DNA of 64,000 nucleotides, taken from Vibrio rumoiensis 1S-45. Lineage in GTDB: Bacteria > Pseudomonadota > Gammaproteobacteria > Enterobacterales > Vibrionaceae. Of the stretch, positions 30,670-38,886 are shown piece by piece. The position numbers and the translations under genes were made by a program. Below the pieces are notes generated by a model. The model did no database searches. It saw only the letters and a list, made by a program, of their open reading frames with translations, and was not told where the DNA came from. The stretch's first letter is position 1; each line of letters starts with the position of its first letter. The DNA lies in contig NZ_AJYK02000052.1 in NCBI RefSeq assembly GCF_000286955.2, positions 44,236 to 108,235 of the forward strand. The letters are read 5' to 3'.

Positions 30670-30830
30670 CGTCATCCTTGAAGCGACGAAGGAGCTATCA
30701 GGGATCTCGCATTCTTGTGCTTTGCAGAAGGTGGTCAGTAGATTCCTGCTCTCGCCTAGGCTCGGAAGGAATGACGTTGCGTTTGTGATGAGCAGCTGAG
30801 TTCGAGCTATAAGCAGCGAAGAATCCTAGT
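30670..30830 (+). repeat. 161-bp intergenic repeat, copy 1
   Basis: Copy 1 of two direct repeats; copy 2 is 67 bp further at 30898-31058 and has exactly the same length. Shared blocks include GACGAAGGAGCTATCAGGGA, AGATTCCTGCT and AATGACGTTGCGTTTGTGAT. The first 110 bp form an imperfect inverted repeat (CGTCATCCTT at the left against AAGGAATGACG at the right), so the RNA or DNA could fold into a cruciform. It has no open frame and looks like a MITE- or REP-type element. Confidence 0.8.
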
Positions 30831-30897
30831 CAGAGAATTTTATTAGACGTTTATTTAGTCTGATATTTAAGTAAACGATCTTAATTTCATATTTTAC

Positions 30898-31058
30898 CGT
30901 CATCCTTGAATCGACGAAGGAGCTATCAGGGATCTCGCTTTCATGTACTTTTCAGAAATTGGTCACTAGATTCCTGCTTTCGCCTAGGTTCGGAAGAAAT
31001 GACGTTGCGTTTGTGATGAGCTGCTGGGTTCGGGCGATGAGCCGCGAAGCTCCCTAGT
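30898..31058 (+). repeat. 161-bp intergenic repeat, copy 2
   Basis: Copy 2 of the element at 30670-30830, in the same orientation and without length change, with scattered substitutions (for example GCGACGAAGG in copy 1 against TCGACGAAGG here). It ends 13 bp before the stop of the DTW-domain gene. The pattern suggests two insertions of one family or an old tandem duplication rather than a recent copy. Confidence 0.8.
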
Positions 31059-31071
31059 TTCGATAATCCGT

Positions 31072-31734
31072 TTATAGAAATTCTTTTCCCTTTTCCTGCC
31101 AAACCCTATGATTCCGATCTTCTTCATACACCGCCAAAAACAATTCAAAATATTGCTGTAATGGCGTGACATCCCGTTGCGGTTCTCGTTGCTGTAATAG
31201 CGCCATCCCCACTTCGCAGGTACACAAATGACCGGTCGTTTGATTACGACGAAGTGAGTAGTGGGAGTCGTTAGATGTATGCAGCATCACTTTAGGTAGT
31301 GCGGCGAGCCACGGGCTTTTGTTGAGCATTTTTTTGGCTTCTTGCCAGGTACTATCCAAAATAATGAACAATGGTTCTACGGCATCACTCTGTTGGTTAT
31401 CTTGGATGGTTATGCTACTAACTGCAAACGCATCATCACTCGGAAATAACACATAAGTCGGTTGGTGCTTTATCTGTTCCAGTAATGCCGCTGGGGGGTG
31501 GACGCGATCCCAAATATGTACGGTGCAATTCGCTAGACTTTGAGTTAACAGTTTTCCAGTGTTGGTCGCGCGGTTAAGTTCATTGGGGTGAGTTAGTAGT
31601 GCAATATGAACCGCGCTATCAAGCTTTGGATGGTGTGAACAAATACACTGATAACGAAGGCCACACTGGAGGCATAAGGTGGCTGGTTTGCTTGAAGCCA
31701 CTGGTATGTGTGGCGTATCTGAATTCAGTGACAT
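31072..31734 (-). CDS. DTW-domain tRNA-uridine aminocarboxypropyltransferase
   Basis: A 220-residue protein of the DTW family (E. coli TapT/YfiP), which transfers the 3-amino-3-carboxypropyl group of SAM to tRNA uridine (acp3U). The signature is in IILDSTWQEAKKM. Four cysteines near the N-terminus (CLQCGLRYQCIC) probably bind zinc. SAM-binding features lie around LTHPNELNRATNTGKLL. The ATG at 31734 is preferred over a GTG five codons upstream. Which uridine is modified cannot be told here. Confidence 0.85.
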   Translation of the reverse strand: MSLNSDTPHIPVASSKPATLCLQCGLRYQCICSHHPKLDSAVHIALLTHPNELNRATNTGKLLTQSLANCTVHIWDRVHPPAALLEQIKHQPTYVLFPSDDAFAVSSITIQDNQQSDAVEPLFIILDSTWQEAKKMLNKSPWLAALPKVMLHTSNDSHYSLRRNQTTGHLCTCEVGMALLQQREPQRDVTPLQQYFELFLAVYEEDRNHRVWQEKGKEFL

Positions 31735-31776
31735 GATTGAATGGTGCACCCTAATTAAAAAGCTTAGGTTCAGAGT

Positions 31777-32802
31777 TTACAGTTTTATTCCTTTTTGCGC
31801 TGCGTTGATCTTATCGGAAAATAAAGTGACATTGGCTGGTTCACTTTCACCATCAATTCCTTGCGAGACACTTAATGGGTAACTGACACCGGTATAAGCG
31901 AGGGTTTTATTTTTTCCCAACTCGTTTGGAATGATCAGATCTCGCCAGCCAAAGTGATGATAGTTGGTGACTTTTATCGGTAAGTGAGTGGCGCTAATTC
32001 GGCTATTAAATTGCCATTGTCCTTGATGATTTTCAAACATCAGCACTGTACAGCCTTCACTTTGACACCAATCCATCAATACAAATAATTCAGGTTGATT
32101 GTCGTTGTTAATATCGTAGGTAAGCCAACGGTAACGGTTGTTATCGGGGTTAGAGCGGCTCATGGTAAAATAGTCACGAATGGTGGCATCGACTTTTGCG
32201 TTGTAATCAGTACGTCCAACAATGTTGGCTGTAGGCAACGTATTAACTGCGCCTTGGGTCATTTTATTTTGCGTAGGGATGATGCTGATCTCGACTTTCA
32301 TCTTTTGTAAGATTAAGCCGTTATTGCCTAATTGATATTCCATCCCGTTAACGATTTCTTTTTCTGCTGTTAACTGAAAACCATCGATAGTAAACATACG
32401 CAGCGCATTGATAGTTTGACCGTCATGTTGTGTCATTAACACATTGATCTGTTGTTCATTAGCTTGTTGCCAAAAGCCCGTTTCAACTAAGCTTTCATCG
32501 CCATTTTGATAGTCATAGACAGTGGTTGCCGTGTGATCGGCATTGAGTTTCAAAGTCGTGGTTAAACCTGCAATTACTTTACTTTGATAGGTGCCAGCAG
32601 ACTGTTGGCCAATATTTTCATTGGCTTGTTGCTGGCTATCGATAATAAAATTTTGTTCATCAGTGAGTTTTTCTGAAGGCGGCTGATTTTCGCTGCTGCC
32701 CATTTCTATCGGTTCACTTTGTGCTAACAATTGAGGCTGGCTTGAGCAGGCTGTCAGTAAAAGGAGAGTGATAAAACTCAGTGGGATTGTAAAAGCCTTC
32801 AT
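31777..32802 (-). CDS. Lipoprotein with NlpE-like barrel domain, function unknown
   Basis: A 341-residue predicted lipoprotein; the lipobox LLTAC puts Cys at residue 19. After an acidic linker, residues about 68-165 (GTYQSKVIAGLTTTLKLNAD...ETGFWQQ) resemble the N-terminal beta-barrel of NlpE but lack its CxxC. The second half (about 205-290) has DINNDNQPELFVLMDWCQSEGC, a calcium-loop-like or FG-GAP-like segment with a possible Cys pair. A good AAGGAAAG ribosome site precedes the ATG. It is divergent from the EVE gene. I cannot assign a function. Confidence 0.7.
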   Translation of the reverse strand: MKAFTIPLSFITLLLLTACSSQPQLLAQSEPIEMGSSENQPPSEKLTDEQNFIIDSQQQANENIGQQSAGTYQSKVIAGLTTTLKLNADHTATTVYDYQNGDESLVETGFWQQANEQQINVLMTQHDGQTINALRMFTIDGFQLTAEKEIVNGMEYQLGNNGLILQKMKVEISIIPTQNKMTQGAVNTLPTANIVGRTDYNAKVDATIRDYFTMSRSNPDNNRYRWLTYDINNDNQPELFVLMDWCQSEGCTVLMFENHQGQWQFNSRISATHLPIKVTNYHHFGWRDLIIPNELGKNKTLAYTGVSYPLSVSQGIDGESEPANVTLFSDKINAAQKGIKL

Positions 32803-32898
32803 GTTACTTTCCTTAGTGTTAGCGGGTCATGAGATACCGTCGTTGATGACAAACTACCTTGACTACCAATAGACTGGTATAAAAACAGAAGGTTCATT

Positions 32899-33351
32899 AT
32901 GGCATATTGGTTATTTAAAACTGAACCGGACACCTTTTCTATCGATACTCTGCGTGAGCAAAATGTGTCGTGTTGGGAGGGAGTACGCAATTATCAAGCA
33001 AGAAACATGCTGCGTGATGACGTTAGTGTTGGTGATCAGGTGTTGATCTATCATTCGTCTTGTAAAAAAATTGGCGTGGCAGGCATCGCGAAAGTGGTGA
33101 AAGGGGCGTACCCAGATCATTTTCAATTTCACCCAGAAAGCCCGTACTTTGATATTAAATCCGATCCAAGTAATCCTCGCTGGGTTATGGTGGATATTGA
33201 GTTTGTGCGCAAAACCAGCCGCATTATTAGTTTGGCGGAAATGAAAGCGATGCCGCAATTAGACAATTTACCTTTAGTGAAGCGTGGTAATCGTTTATCG
33301 ATTATGCCTGTCAGCGAAGAGGAATGGTTGGCGATTTTAGATAAAGAATAG
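32899..33351 (+). CDS. EVE domain-containing protein
   Basis: A 150-residue single-domain protein of the EVE family (PUA-like fold, relatives of human THYN1). Family features are MAYWLFKTEPDTFSIDTL, WEGVRNYQARNML and GDQVLIYHSSCKKIGVAGIAKV. EVE domains bind modified bases in DNA or RNA; in some bacteria they are fused to restriction enzymes, but stand-alone copies like this are common housekeeping genes. It is monocistronic, with a bidirectional terminator at 33371-33408. Confidence 0.92.
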   Translation: MAYWLFKTEPDTFSIDTLREQNVSCWEGVRNYQARNMLRDDVSVGDQVLIYHSSCKKIGVAGIAKVVKGAYPDHFQFHPESPYFDIKSDPSNPRWVMVDIEFVRKTSRIISLAEMKAMPQLDNLPLVKRGNRLSIMPVSEEEWLAILDKE

Positions 33352-33370
33352 ACAATAAATCGAGCAATAA

Positions 33371-33408
33371 AAATGGCGACTCATTGATAAAATGAGCCGC
33401 CATTTTTG
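33371..33408. terminator. Bidirectional terminator between EVE gene and yigL
   Basis: AAATGGCG (33371-33378) pairs with CGCCATTT (33398-33405), extended by CTCAT/ATGAG inside. T-tracts lie on both strands. It serves the two convergent genes. Confidence 0.85.
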
Positions 33409-33413
33409 TATGA

Positions 33414-33454
33414 TGTCCAAGTGAATTCTGTGTCTTGAAGTGACTTGGGTAGAC
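33414..33454. repeat. Short palindromic intergenic repeat, copy B
   Basis: CCAAGT (33417-33422) and ACTTGG (33443-33448) close an imperfect palindrome whose right arm, AGTGACTTGGGTA, matches AGTTACTTTGGGTA of copy A at 16461-16474. It again stands right after a terminator. Confidence 0.4.
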
Positions 33455-33470
33455 ATTAAATACTATAAGT

Positions 33471-34307
33471 TTATAGCAAATGGTCTTCTAAATAATGCGC
33501 GACGGCTTCATCGGCGCTGCTACCAATAATGTCATTGTTAGGGAGTGCTTTCATCACTTTTTCGTGTGCGGTTCCCATGATCAAACCTTTATGCGCGGCA
33601 GCCAGCATTTCAACATCGTTCATGCCATCGCCAAATGACACACAATGTTCCAGCTCTTTACCCAGCTTTTGTGCTACGGCTTGTAGTGCATCACCTTTTG
33701 ATACATTTGGAGCCATCATTTCCAAGCACCAAGGTGTCGAAAAGGCAATACTGATGCGATCACCAAATTCTGCTTTTAGTTGTTGTTCATACTCTGCCAA
33801 ATGATCGTGATCAGGGTGAGTGAAGAACAATTTCGCAATATCTTCAGTTGGCGCATTGTTGGTATCAAATAGGCTGTAGTTAAAGCCAGATTCTTGATGA
33901 TGCTTGCTCAGTTTGAGATCTTCTTTATCGGTTAACCAGTCGTTACTGCGATAAATGTGAATACGGTGGTTTGGATCTTGTTTGATGATATCGACAATCG
34001 GTTGGATCACATCTTCAGGTAGGTTTTTGCTGTACAGCAATTCGTTGTCTGGAGAATGAACACGTGCACCGTTTGAGGTGATCATATAAGCCGGAATGCC
34101 TGCACTTGTACGAAAACTTTCCACATCGACATGGTGACGGCCGGTGGCAAAAATAAATGTCATGCCTTTTTCATGTAATTTCTTGAGGGTTTTTTTCGTA
34201 AATTCCCCAAGGGTGTGATCAGGCAAAAGTAAGGTGCCATCAAGATCGGAAGCAACGATATGAAAATTATGGTTTGAAGATGATGTTGAAGAAATAGGGT
34301 TCGACAT
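33471..34307 (-). CDS. yigL: HAD (Cof-type) phosphatase YigL
   Basis: A 278-residue HAD-IIB phosphatase. Motif I DLDGTLL, the ATGRHHVDV loop, ITSNGARVH, the C-terminal VSKGDALQAVA lysine and GDGMNDVEML are intact. It closely follows E. coli YigL, a pyridoxal-phosphate/sugar-phosphate phosphatase involved in the phosphosugar stress response. The ATG at 34307 with AGAGG 6 bases upstream is chosen; an in-frame extension of 30 codons is not conserved. It sits after pldB as in E. coli. Confidence 0.92.
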   Translation of the reverse strand: MSNPISSTSSSNHNFHIVASDLDGTLLLPDHTLGEFTKKTLKKLHEKGMTFIFATGRHHVDVESFRTSAGIPAYMITSNGARVHSPDNELLYSKNLPEDVIQPIVDIIKQDPNHRIHIYRSNDWLTDKEDLKLSKHHQESGFNYSLFDTNNAPTEDIAKLFFTHPDHDHLAEYEQQLKAEFGDRISIAFSTPWCLEMMAPNVSKGDALQAVAQKLGKELEHCVSFGDGMNDVEMLAAAHKGLIMGTAHEKVMKALPNNDIIGSSADEAVAHYLEDHLL

Positions 34308-34416
34308 GTTGCCTCTTTTTAATAACCGTAAAAATAAATACAGAGTAATTGTACGCCAAAACAAATAGGAAAAAGAGGGTAAAGCTTTGAATGGCAATTT
34401 TCCTCTTTTGTGATTG

Positions 34417-35430
34417 CTAGGCTTGTTTTGGTTGAGTTCTCATCTGTGAATTATAAAAAGCTAATATGTTGTCTAATGCTTGATTGCGAAAACGATCGGC
34501 CTCACAAAGCAATTCATGTTTCGCGCCTTTAATGACCACAAGTTGCCCTAGTGCTGGCTGGTTTTTGTTGAGTTTATTGATAAAGCGGCGCTGGGCGGCA
34601 TTGTCGACAATGGTGTCTTCACTAGCTTGCAATAGCAATAAGGGTAGGTTGATCTGTTGCACTTGTTGGCTGCATTGCTTTGCTGCTAATAAAGATTGAT
34701 GTACCCAATGACTGCTTGGTCCACCTAATTGAATGTCCGGCACTTGTTCGTATAAACCACGAAACCATTGGTAGCGTAAAGCGCTGCTGGTTAAGTTGTT
34801 GGTTTCAAAAGGCTTGGCATGGTAAGGGGTTTGCCCGGGCGCATAAGCTGGAATATCGCTGCGTGACGACATCCATTTGGTTATTGAGCGTGAAAATGGA
34901 CGCAGATACCATTGCATCTGAATACCAATCATAGGGGCGCTTAAGGCGACACCATCAAACCCATGTTGTGGGTGTGTTTGCAGATAGCGGGTTGTAATCG
35001 CGCCCCCCATTGAGTGAGCGAGAAAGAACTTTTGTTGATAGTGACTTAAATCAAAACTGTTGAGAACATGATGTAAATCTTTGATATAAAAATCGAAATG
35101 TTCGACATGGCCAATTTGTTTATCGCTGCAACAGCGATCTGATAACCCTTGTCCACGGTGATCATAAGAATAAATATCATAGCCTTGTTGGAATAAATCC
35201 CAGAATAATTCTTGGTATTTATTGACGCTTTCAATGCGTCCGTTGACCACGACGATTGCTTTGGTGTGTTGGGGCTTCGTCAACGAAATCCAATAAAGCT
35301 TTTTGCCTTGTTGCCCTTCAATGAACCCATCATTTTTTGTTTGCCAAAATGGCGTTAAAGTCTGCTGTGAAAACTCAATGAGCTGGTCTTCACTGTTCCA
35401 TTTGGTTTGCTCTGGGCTAGTTTGATTCAT
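34417..35430 (-). CDS. pldB: Lysophospholipase L2 PldB
   Basis: A 337-residue alpha/beta hydrolase. The nucleophile elbow is AHSMGGA, the oxyanion region YDHRGQGLSDR, and the likely catalytic histidine is in GAKHELL. It would remove the fatty acid from lysophospholipids at the inner membrane. The pldB-yigL pair (110 bp apart after correcting the yigL start) is the E. coli arrangement. The ATG at 35430 has GGAAAGA upstream; a TTG four codons earlier lies within that ribosome site. Confidence 0.9.
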   Translation of the reverse strand: MNQTSPEQTKWNSEDQLIEFSQQTLTPFWQTKNDGFIEGQQGKKLYWISLTKPQHTKAIVVVNGRIESVNKYQELFWDLFQQGYDIYSYDHRGQGLSDRCCSDKQIGHVEHFDFYIKDLHHVLNSFDLSHYQQKFFLAHSMGGAITTRYLQTHPQHGFDGVALSAPMIGIQMQWYLRPFSRSITKWMSSRSDIPAYAPGQTPYHAKPFETNNLTSSALRYQWFRGLYEQVPDIQLGGPSSHWVHQSLLAAKQCSQQVQQINLPLLLLQASEDTIVDNAAQRRFINKLNKNQPALGQLVVIKGAKHELLCEADRFRNQALDNILAFYNSQMRTQPKQA

Positions 35431-35637
35431 GCGTCTTTCCAATCAATAACAGGGCGGCAATCACTCGATTTATACAGCCGTCACTATGCCATTTTTTTCT
35501 CATTATCACAGCTTCTATATTGGTATTTCTTTGTCTATTTGAATATGAATATTTGATGACAATGTGGTTTGAGTGGTTGCCTTTTTTTAAAAAAAATACA
35601 ATATACGCATATCCATATATAAGAATGAGTTTTAAGC

Positions 35638-35976
35638 ATGTTACCTCATCAATTTTTTAAAATGTTATCCGATGAAACGCGTATTCGCTGTTTGTTATTA
35701 ATTGCTCGAGAAGGGCAGTTATGTGTATGCGAACTGACGGAAGCATTGCAAGAAAGCCAACCTAAGATTTCTCGCCACTTGGCGCAGCTGCGTCAGTCTG
35801 GGGTGTTGGTGGATGAACGTAAAGGCCAATGGGTATATTACGGCTTAGCGGGTGATTTGCCCGGTTGGTTGCGTAAAGTGATTGATGGTTTAAAACAGTC
35901 TCAATGCTTGCAAAAACAGTATTTAAACGATAGTGAACGCTTACACAAAATGACGGAAAGACCGGTTTGTTGTTAA
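35638..35976 (+). CDS. arsR: Arsenic-responsive repressor ArsR
   Basis: A 112-residue winged-helix repressor of the ArsR/SmtB family. The arsenite site is the CVC pair (C29, C31) in the helix motif LCVCELTEAL, with a further Cys pair at the C-terminus (111-112). The recognition helix QPKISRHLAQLR is typical. It heads the arsR-gapdh-phosphatase-arsJ cluster. The AT-rich ATATACGCATATCCATATATA stretch 40-60 bp upstream overlaps the likely promoter and may be its operator. Trivalent arsenic would release it. Confidence 0.93.
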   Translation: MLPHQFFKMLSDETRIRCLLLIAREGQLCVCELTEALQESQPKISRHLAQLRQSGVLVDERKGQWVYYGLAGDLPGWLRKVIDGLKQSQCLQKQYLNDSERLHKMTERPVCC

Positions 35977-36030
35977 GTAAACACATCTTAATAAACACAA
36001 TGAATACACAAGATTTAAGGAATAAACGAG

Positions 36031-37032
36031 ATGACAATTAAAGTTGGAATTAACGGTTTTGGTCGTATTGGTCGCTTAGCATTACGCGCGGCATTTGATT
36101 GGCCTGAAGTAGAGTTTGTGCGCATTAATGATGTAGCGGGTGATGCGAATACCCTAGCACATTTGTTGGAGTTTGATTCTGTGCAAGGCCGTTGGTCATA
36201 TGAAGTTACGGCAGAAGAGTCTTCTATCGTCATTAACGGTAAACGTATTGCGGTGACCCAACAAAAAGAGATCCAAGCGGTCGATTGGTCAGATTGTGAT
36301 GTGGTGATTGAGTCGACGGGTAAACATAAAAAAACCGCGCTGTTGAACCAGTATTTAGAGCAAGGCGTAAAACGTGTGGTGGTGTCGGCTCCAGTAAAAG
36401 AAGAAGGCATTGCGAATATTGTGGTTGGGGTGAATGACGCGATCTTTAACCCAGAAAAGCATCGCATTGTAACGGCGGCCTCTTGCACCACTAACTGCAT
36501 TGCACCGATTGTTAAAGTGATCCATGAAAAACTGGGGATTGAGCAATCTTCTTTCACCACCATCCATGATTTAACCAACACTCAAACCATTTTAGATGCA
36601 CCGCATAAAGATCTACGCCGTGCTCGCGCTTGTGGCATGAGTTTGATCCCAACGACAACAGGCTCTGCCACCGCGATTGTGGAAATTTTCCCTGATCTAA
36701 AAGGTAAAATTAACGGACATGCCGTGCGCGTTCCATTAGCCAATGCCTCATTAACCGACATCATCTTTGATGTGAAACGTGATACCACCGCTGAAGAAGT
36801 GAACGCATTATTAAAACAAGCCTCTCAAGGTGAATTAAAGGGAATTTTAGGCTTTGAAGAGAAACCATTAGTGTCGATTGACTATCGTGGCGACCAACGC
36901 TCAACGATTGTTGATGCTTTATCAACCATGGTGGTAGGAACGCGTATGGTGAAAATCTACGCTTGGTATGACAACGAAATGGGATACGCCACTCGAACTG
37001 CAGAGTTAGTTCGTAAAGTCGGCTTGGCATAA
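36031..37032 (+). CDS. ArsJ-associated glyceraldehyde-3-phosphate dehydrogenase
   Basis: A 333-residue GAPDH. The NAD site [12 protein letters not shown] is at 7-18, catalytic C152 in AASCTTNC and H179 in TIHDLTNTQ. In arsJ clusters this enzyme uses arsenate in place of phosphate to make 1-arseno-3-phosphoglycerate, the unstable species that ArsJ exports. Residue choices such as [14 protein letters not shown] and the cluster context separate it from the glycolytic paralogue, which should lie elsewhere. It begins 54 bp after arsR. Confidence 0.93.
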   Translation: MTIKVGINGFGRIGRLALRAAFDWPEVEFVRINDVAGDANTLAHLLEFDSVQGRWSYEVTAEESSIVINGKRIAVTQQKEIQAVDWSDCDVVIESTGKHKKTALLNQYLEQGVKRVVVSAPVKEEGIANIVVGVNDAIFNPEKHRIVTAASCTTNCIAPIVKVIHEKLGIEQSSFTTIHDLTNTQTILDAPHKDLRRARACGMSLIPTTTGSATAIVEIFPDLKGKINGHAVRVPLANASLTDIIFDVKRDTTAEEVNALLKQASQGELKGILGFEEKPLVSIDYRGDQRSTIVDALSTMVVGTRMVKIYAWYDNEMGYATRTAELVRKVGLA

Positions 37033-37049
37033 TCAAAAAGGAATGAATC

Positions 37050-37547
37050 ATGACACATCCAACATGGCAATTACCGTTAAATGAACAAGGTTCTGGGTTA
37101 GTACTTACTCCTTGCCCTGGTACTAAAGGTGTTGAGTTAGAAGCATCATTACAACAACTGAAGGCGCAAGGTGTGTCAGTGGTGGTGACTGCGCTTAATG
37201 ATGAGGAACTGCATGAGAAGTCGGTAAATGACCTTGGTAAACAAGTGCAAGCATTGGGCATGAAGTGGTTTCAATTGGTGATTGAAGATGATCGAGCGCC
37301 AGATGCTAATTTTGCTTTAGAGTGGAATGCGGCTAGCCCTTCTATCCATGCGGCCTTAAAACAAGGTGAGAAAGTTGCAATGCATTGCATGGGGGGATCT
37401 GGACGTACAGGTCTATTAGCGGCACATGCATTGCTTGAGCTGAATTGGCCATTAGACAGGATTATAAGTGAAGTTCAGGCTTTGCGTCCTGGCGCTTTTA
37501 CTAAGCCGGTGCAAGTGGATTACATCAAACAAGTGGCTGGTCAGTAA
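37050..37547 (+). CDS. Dual-specificity/tyrosine-type phosphatase in ars cluster
   Basis: A 165-residue cysteine phosphatase of the dual-specificity type (not the low-molecular-weight ArsC type). The P-loop HCMGGSGRT has C113 and R119, and an acidic IEDDRAPD loop (80-85) could supply the general acid. Genes like this are found between gapdh and arsJ in marine gammaproteobacteria. The role in arsenate handling is unclear to me: arsenate release, regulation, or a thiolate reductase have all to be considered. It begins 17 bp after gapdh. Confidence 0.85.
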   Translation: MTHPTWQLPLNEQGSGLVLTPCPGTKGVELEASLQQLKAQGVSVVVTALNDEELHEKSVNDLGKQVQALGMKWFQLVIEDDRAPDANFALEWNAASPSIHAALKQGEKVAMHCMGGSGRTGLLAAHALLELNWPLDRIISEVQALRPGAFTKPVQVDYIKQVAGQ

Positions 37548-37571
37548 GCCCATTTAGATTCAGGTAGCCTT

Positions 37572-38804
37572 ATGTTTGCTCATTTAGACCGACAAGTTCG
37601 TCAATACATGCTGGTGACGTTTAATTATTGGAATTTTACTTTAACCGATGGTGCACTGCGTATGCTGGTGGTGTTGTATTTCCATGATTTGGGTTACAGC
37701 ACTTTAGCGATTGCTTCATTGTTCTTATTTTACGAGTTCTTTGGTGTGGTCACCAACCTTGTTGGTGGTTGGTTAGGGGCTCGTTTGGGCTTAAATAAAA
37801 CCATGAATGTTGGTCTAGCAATGCAAATTGTTGCCTTGGTGATGTTAGCGCTTCCTAACCCTTGGTTAACCATTCCATGGGTGATGGCTGCGCAAGCATT
37901 ATCGGGGATTGCCAAAGACTTAAATAAAATGAGTGCCAAAAGCGCCATTAAAACCTTAGTGCCAAACGATCAACAAGGGGCGCTGTATCATTGGGTTGCG
38001 GTGCTGACGGGATCTAAAAATGCCTTGAAAGGGATTGGTTTCTTTATTGGTGGCCTCTTGTTGTCATTAATTGGCTTCCAATACTCTGTTTTAGCGATGG
38101 CTGCGGTGTTGTGCTTGGTATTAATCAGTAGTGTTATTTTGCTTGAAAGTGATATGGGCAAAGCCAAATCCAAACCAAAATTTACACAAATGTTTTCCAA
38201 ATCTGCGCCTATTAATATTCTTTCTGCTGCTCGTTTATTCTTATTTGGTGCACGTGATGTGTGGTTTGTGGTGGCATTGCCGGTGTACTTAGGCAGTGTG
38301 TTTGGTTGGGATCATTTGTGGGTCGGCGGTTTTCTTGCGTTGTGGGTGATAGCGTATGGAATCGTCCAAGGCTTTGCGCCAAGGTTAACAGGCAAAGCTA
38401 AAGGTCAAGTTCCTGATGGTCGTTCGGCTTTATTTTGGGCATTAGGTTTAACGGTTATTACTGGTTTGGTCGCTTATGGTGTGCAAAGTCAATGGCAACC
38501 TGAGCTGGTGATTGTCGGTGGTTTAATGATTTTTGGAGCGGTATTTGCGGTGAACTCATCATTGCATTCTTACTTAATTGTGAGTTTTGCTAAAGGGGAT
38601 GGAGTGTCGTTAGATGTTGGCTTTTATTATATGGCTAACGCGATGGGGCGCTTAATCGGTACAATTTTATCCGGTTGGGTATTCCAAATGGCTGGATTAG
38701 CGGCTTGTTTGTGGGTGTCATTTGCCTTTTTAGTCCTGACTTGTGTGATTTCGTTATGGTTACCGAGACAACCTCATAATCAGGCGTCACAAACGTTAAG
38801 TTAA
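37572..38804 (+). CDS. arsJ: Organoarsenical efflux permease ArsJ (MFS)
   Basis: A 410-residue major-facilitator transporter with about twelve helices. It starts MFAHLDRQVRQYMLVTFNYWNFTLTDGALRMLVVLYF, the ArsJ family N-terminus, and has GAKSKPKF-like cytosolic linker between the two halves. It exports 1-arseno-3-phosphoglycerate made by the neighbouring GAPDH, which then breaks down outside to arsenate. It is the last gene of the ars cluster; a 33-bp AT-only palindrome follows at 38841. Confidence 0.93.
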   Translation: MFAHLDRQVRQYMLVTFNYWNFTLTDGALRMLVVLYFHDLGYSTLAIASLFLFYEFFGVVTNLVGGWLGARLGLNKTMNVGLAMQIVALVMLALPNPWLTIPWVMAAQALSGIAKDLNKMSAKSAIKTLVPNDQQGALYHWVAVLTGSKNALKGIGFFIGGLLLSLIGFQYSVLAMAAVLCLVLISSVILLESDMGKAKSKPKFTQMFSKSAPINILSAARLFLFGARDVWFVVALPVYLGSVFGWDHLWVGGFLALWVIAYGIVQGFAPRLTGKAKGQVPDGRSALFWALGLTVITGLVAYGVQSQWQPELVIVGGLMIFGAVFAVNSSLHSYLIVSFAKGDGVSLDVGFYYMANAMGRLIGTILSGWVFQMAGLAACLWVSFAFLVLTCVISLWLPRQPHNQASQTLS

Positions 38805-38840
38805 GTTTCCGTCAACTTATAGCCACTGCCATGCACATGC

Positions 38841-38873
38841 TTTATTGTTATTATCAATATTAATAACAATAAA
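38841..38873. repeat. 33-bp AT-rich perfect inverted repeat
   Basis: TTTATTGTTATTA (38841-38853) is exactly complementary to TAATAACAATAAA (38861-38873) with a 7-base loop. Only two G/C pairs occur in the 13-bp stem and no T-tract follows, so it is a poor terminator. It lies between arsJ and the acyltransferase gene, 14 bp before the latter's start, and could be an operator. Confidence 0.7.
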
Positions 38874-38886
38874 ATAGCGATCACCT

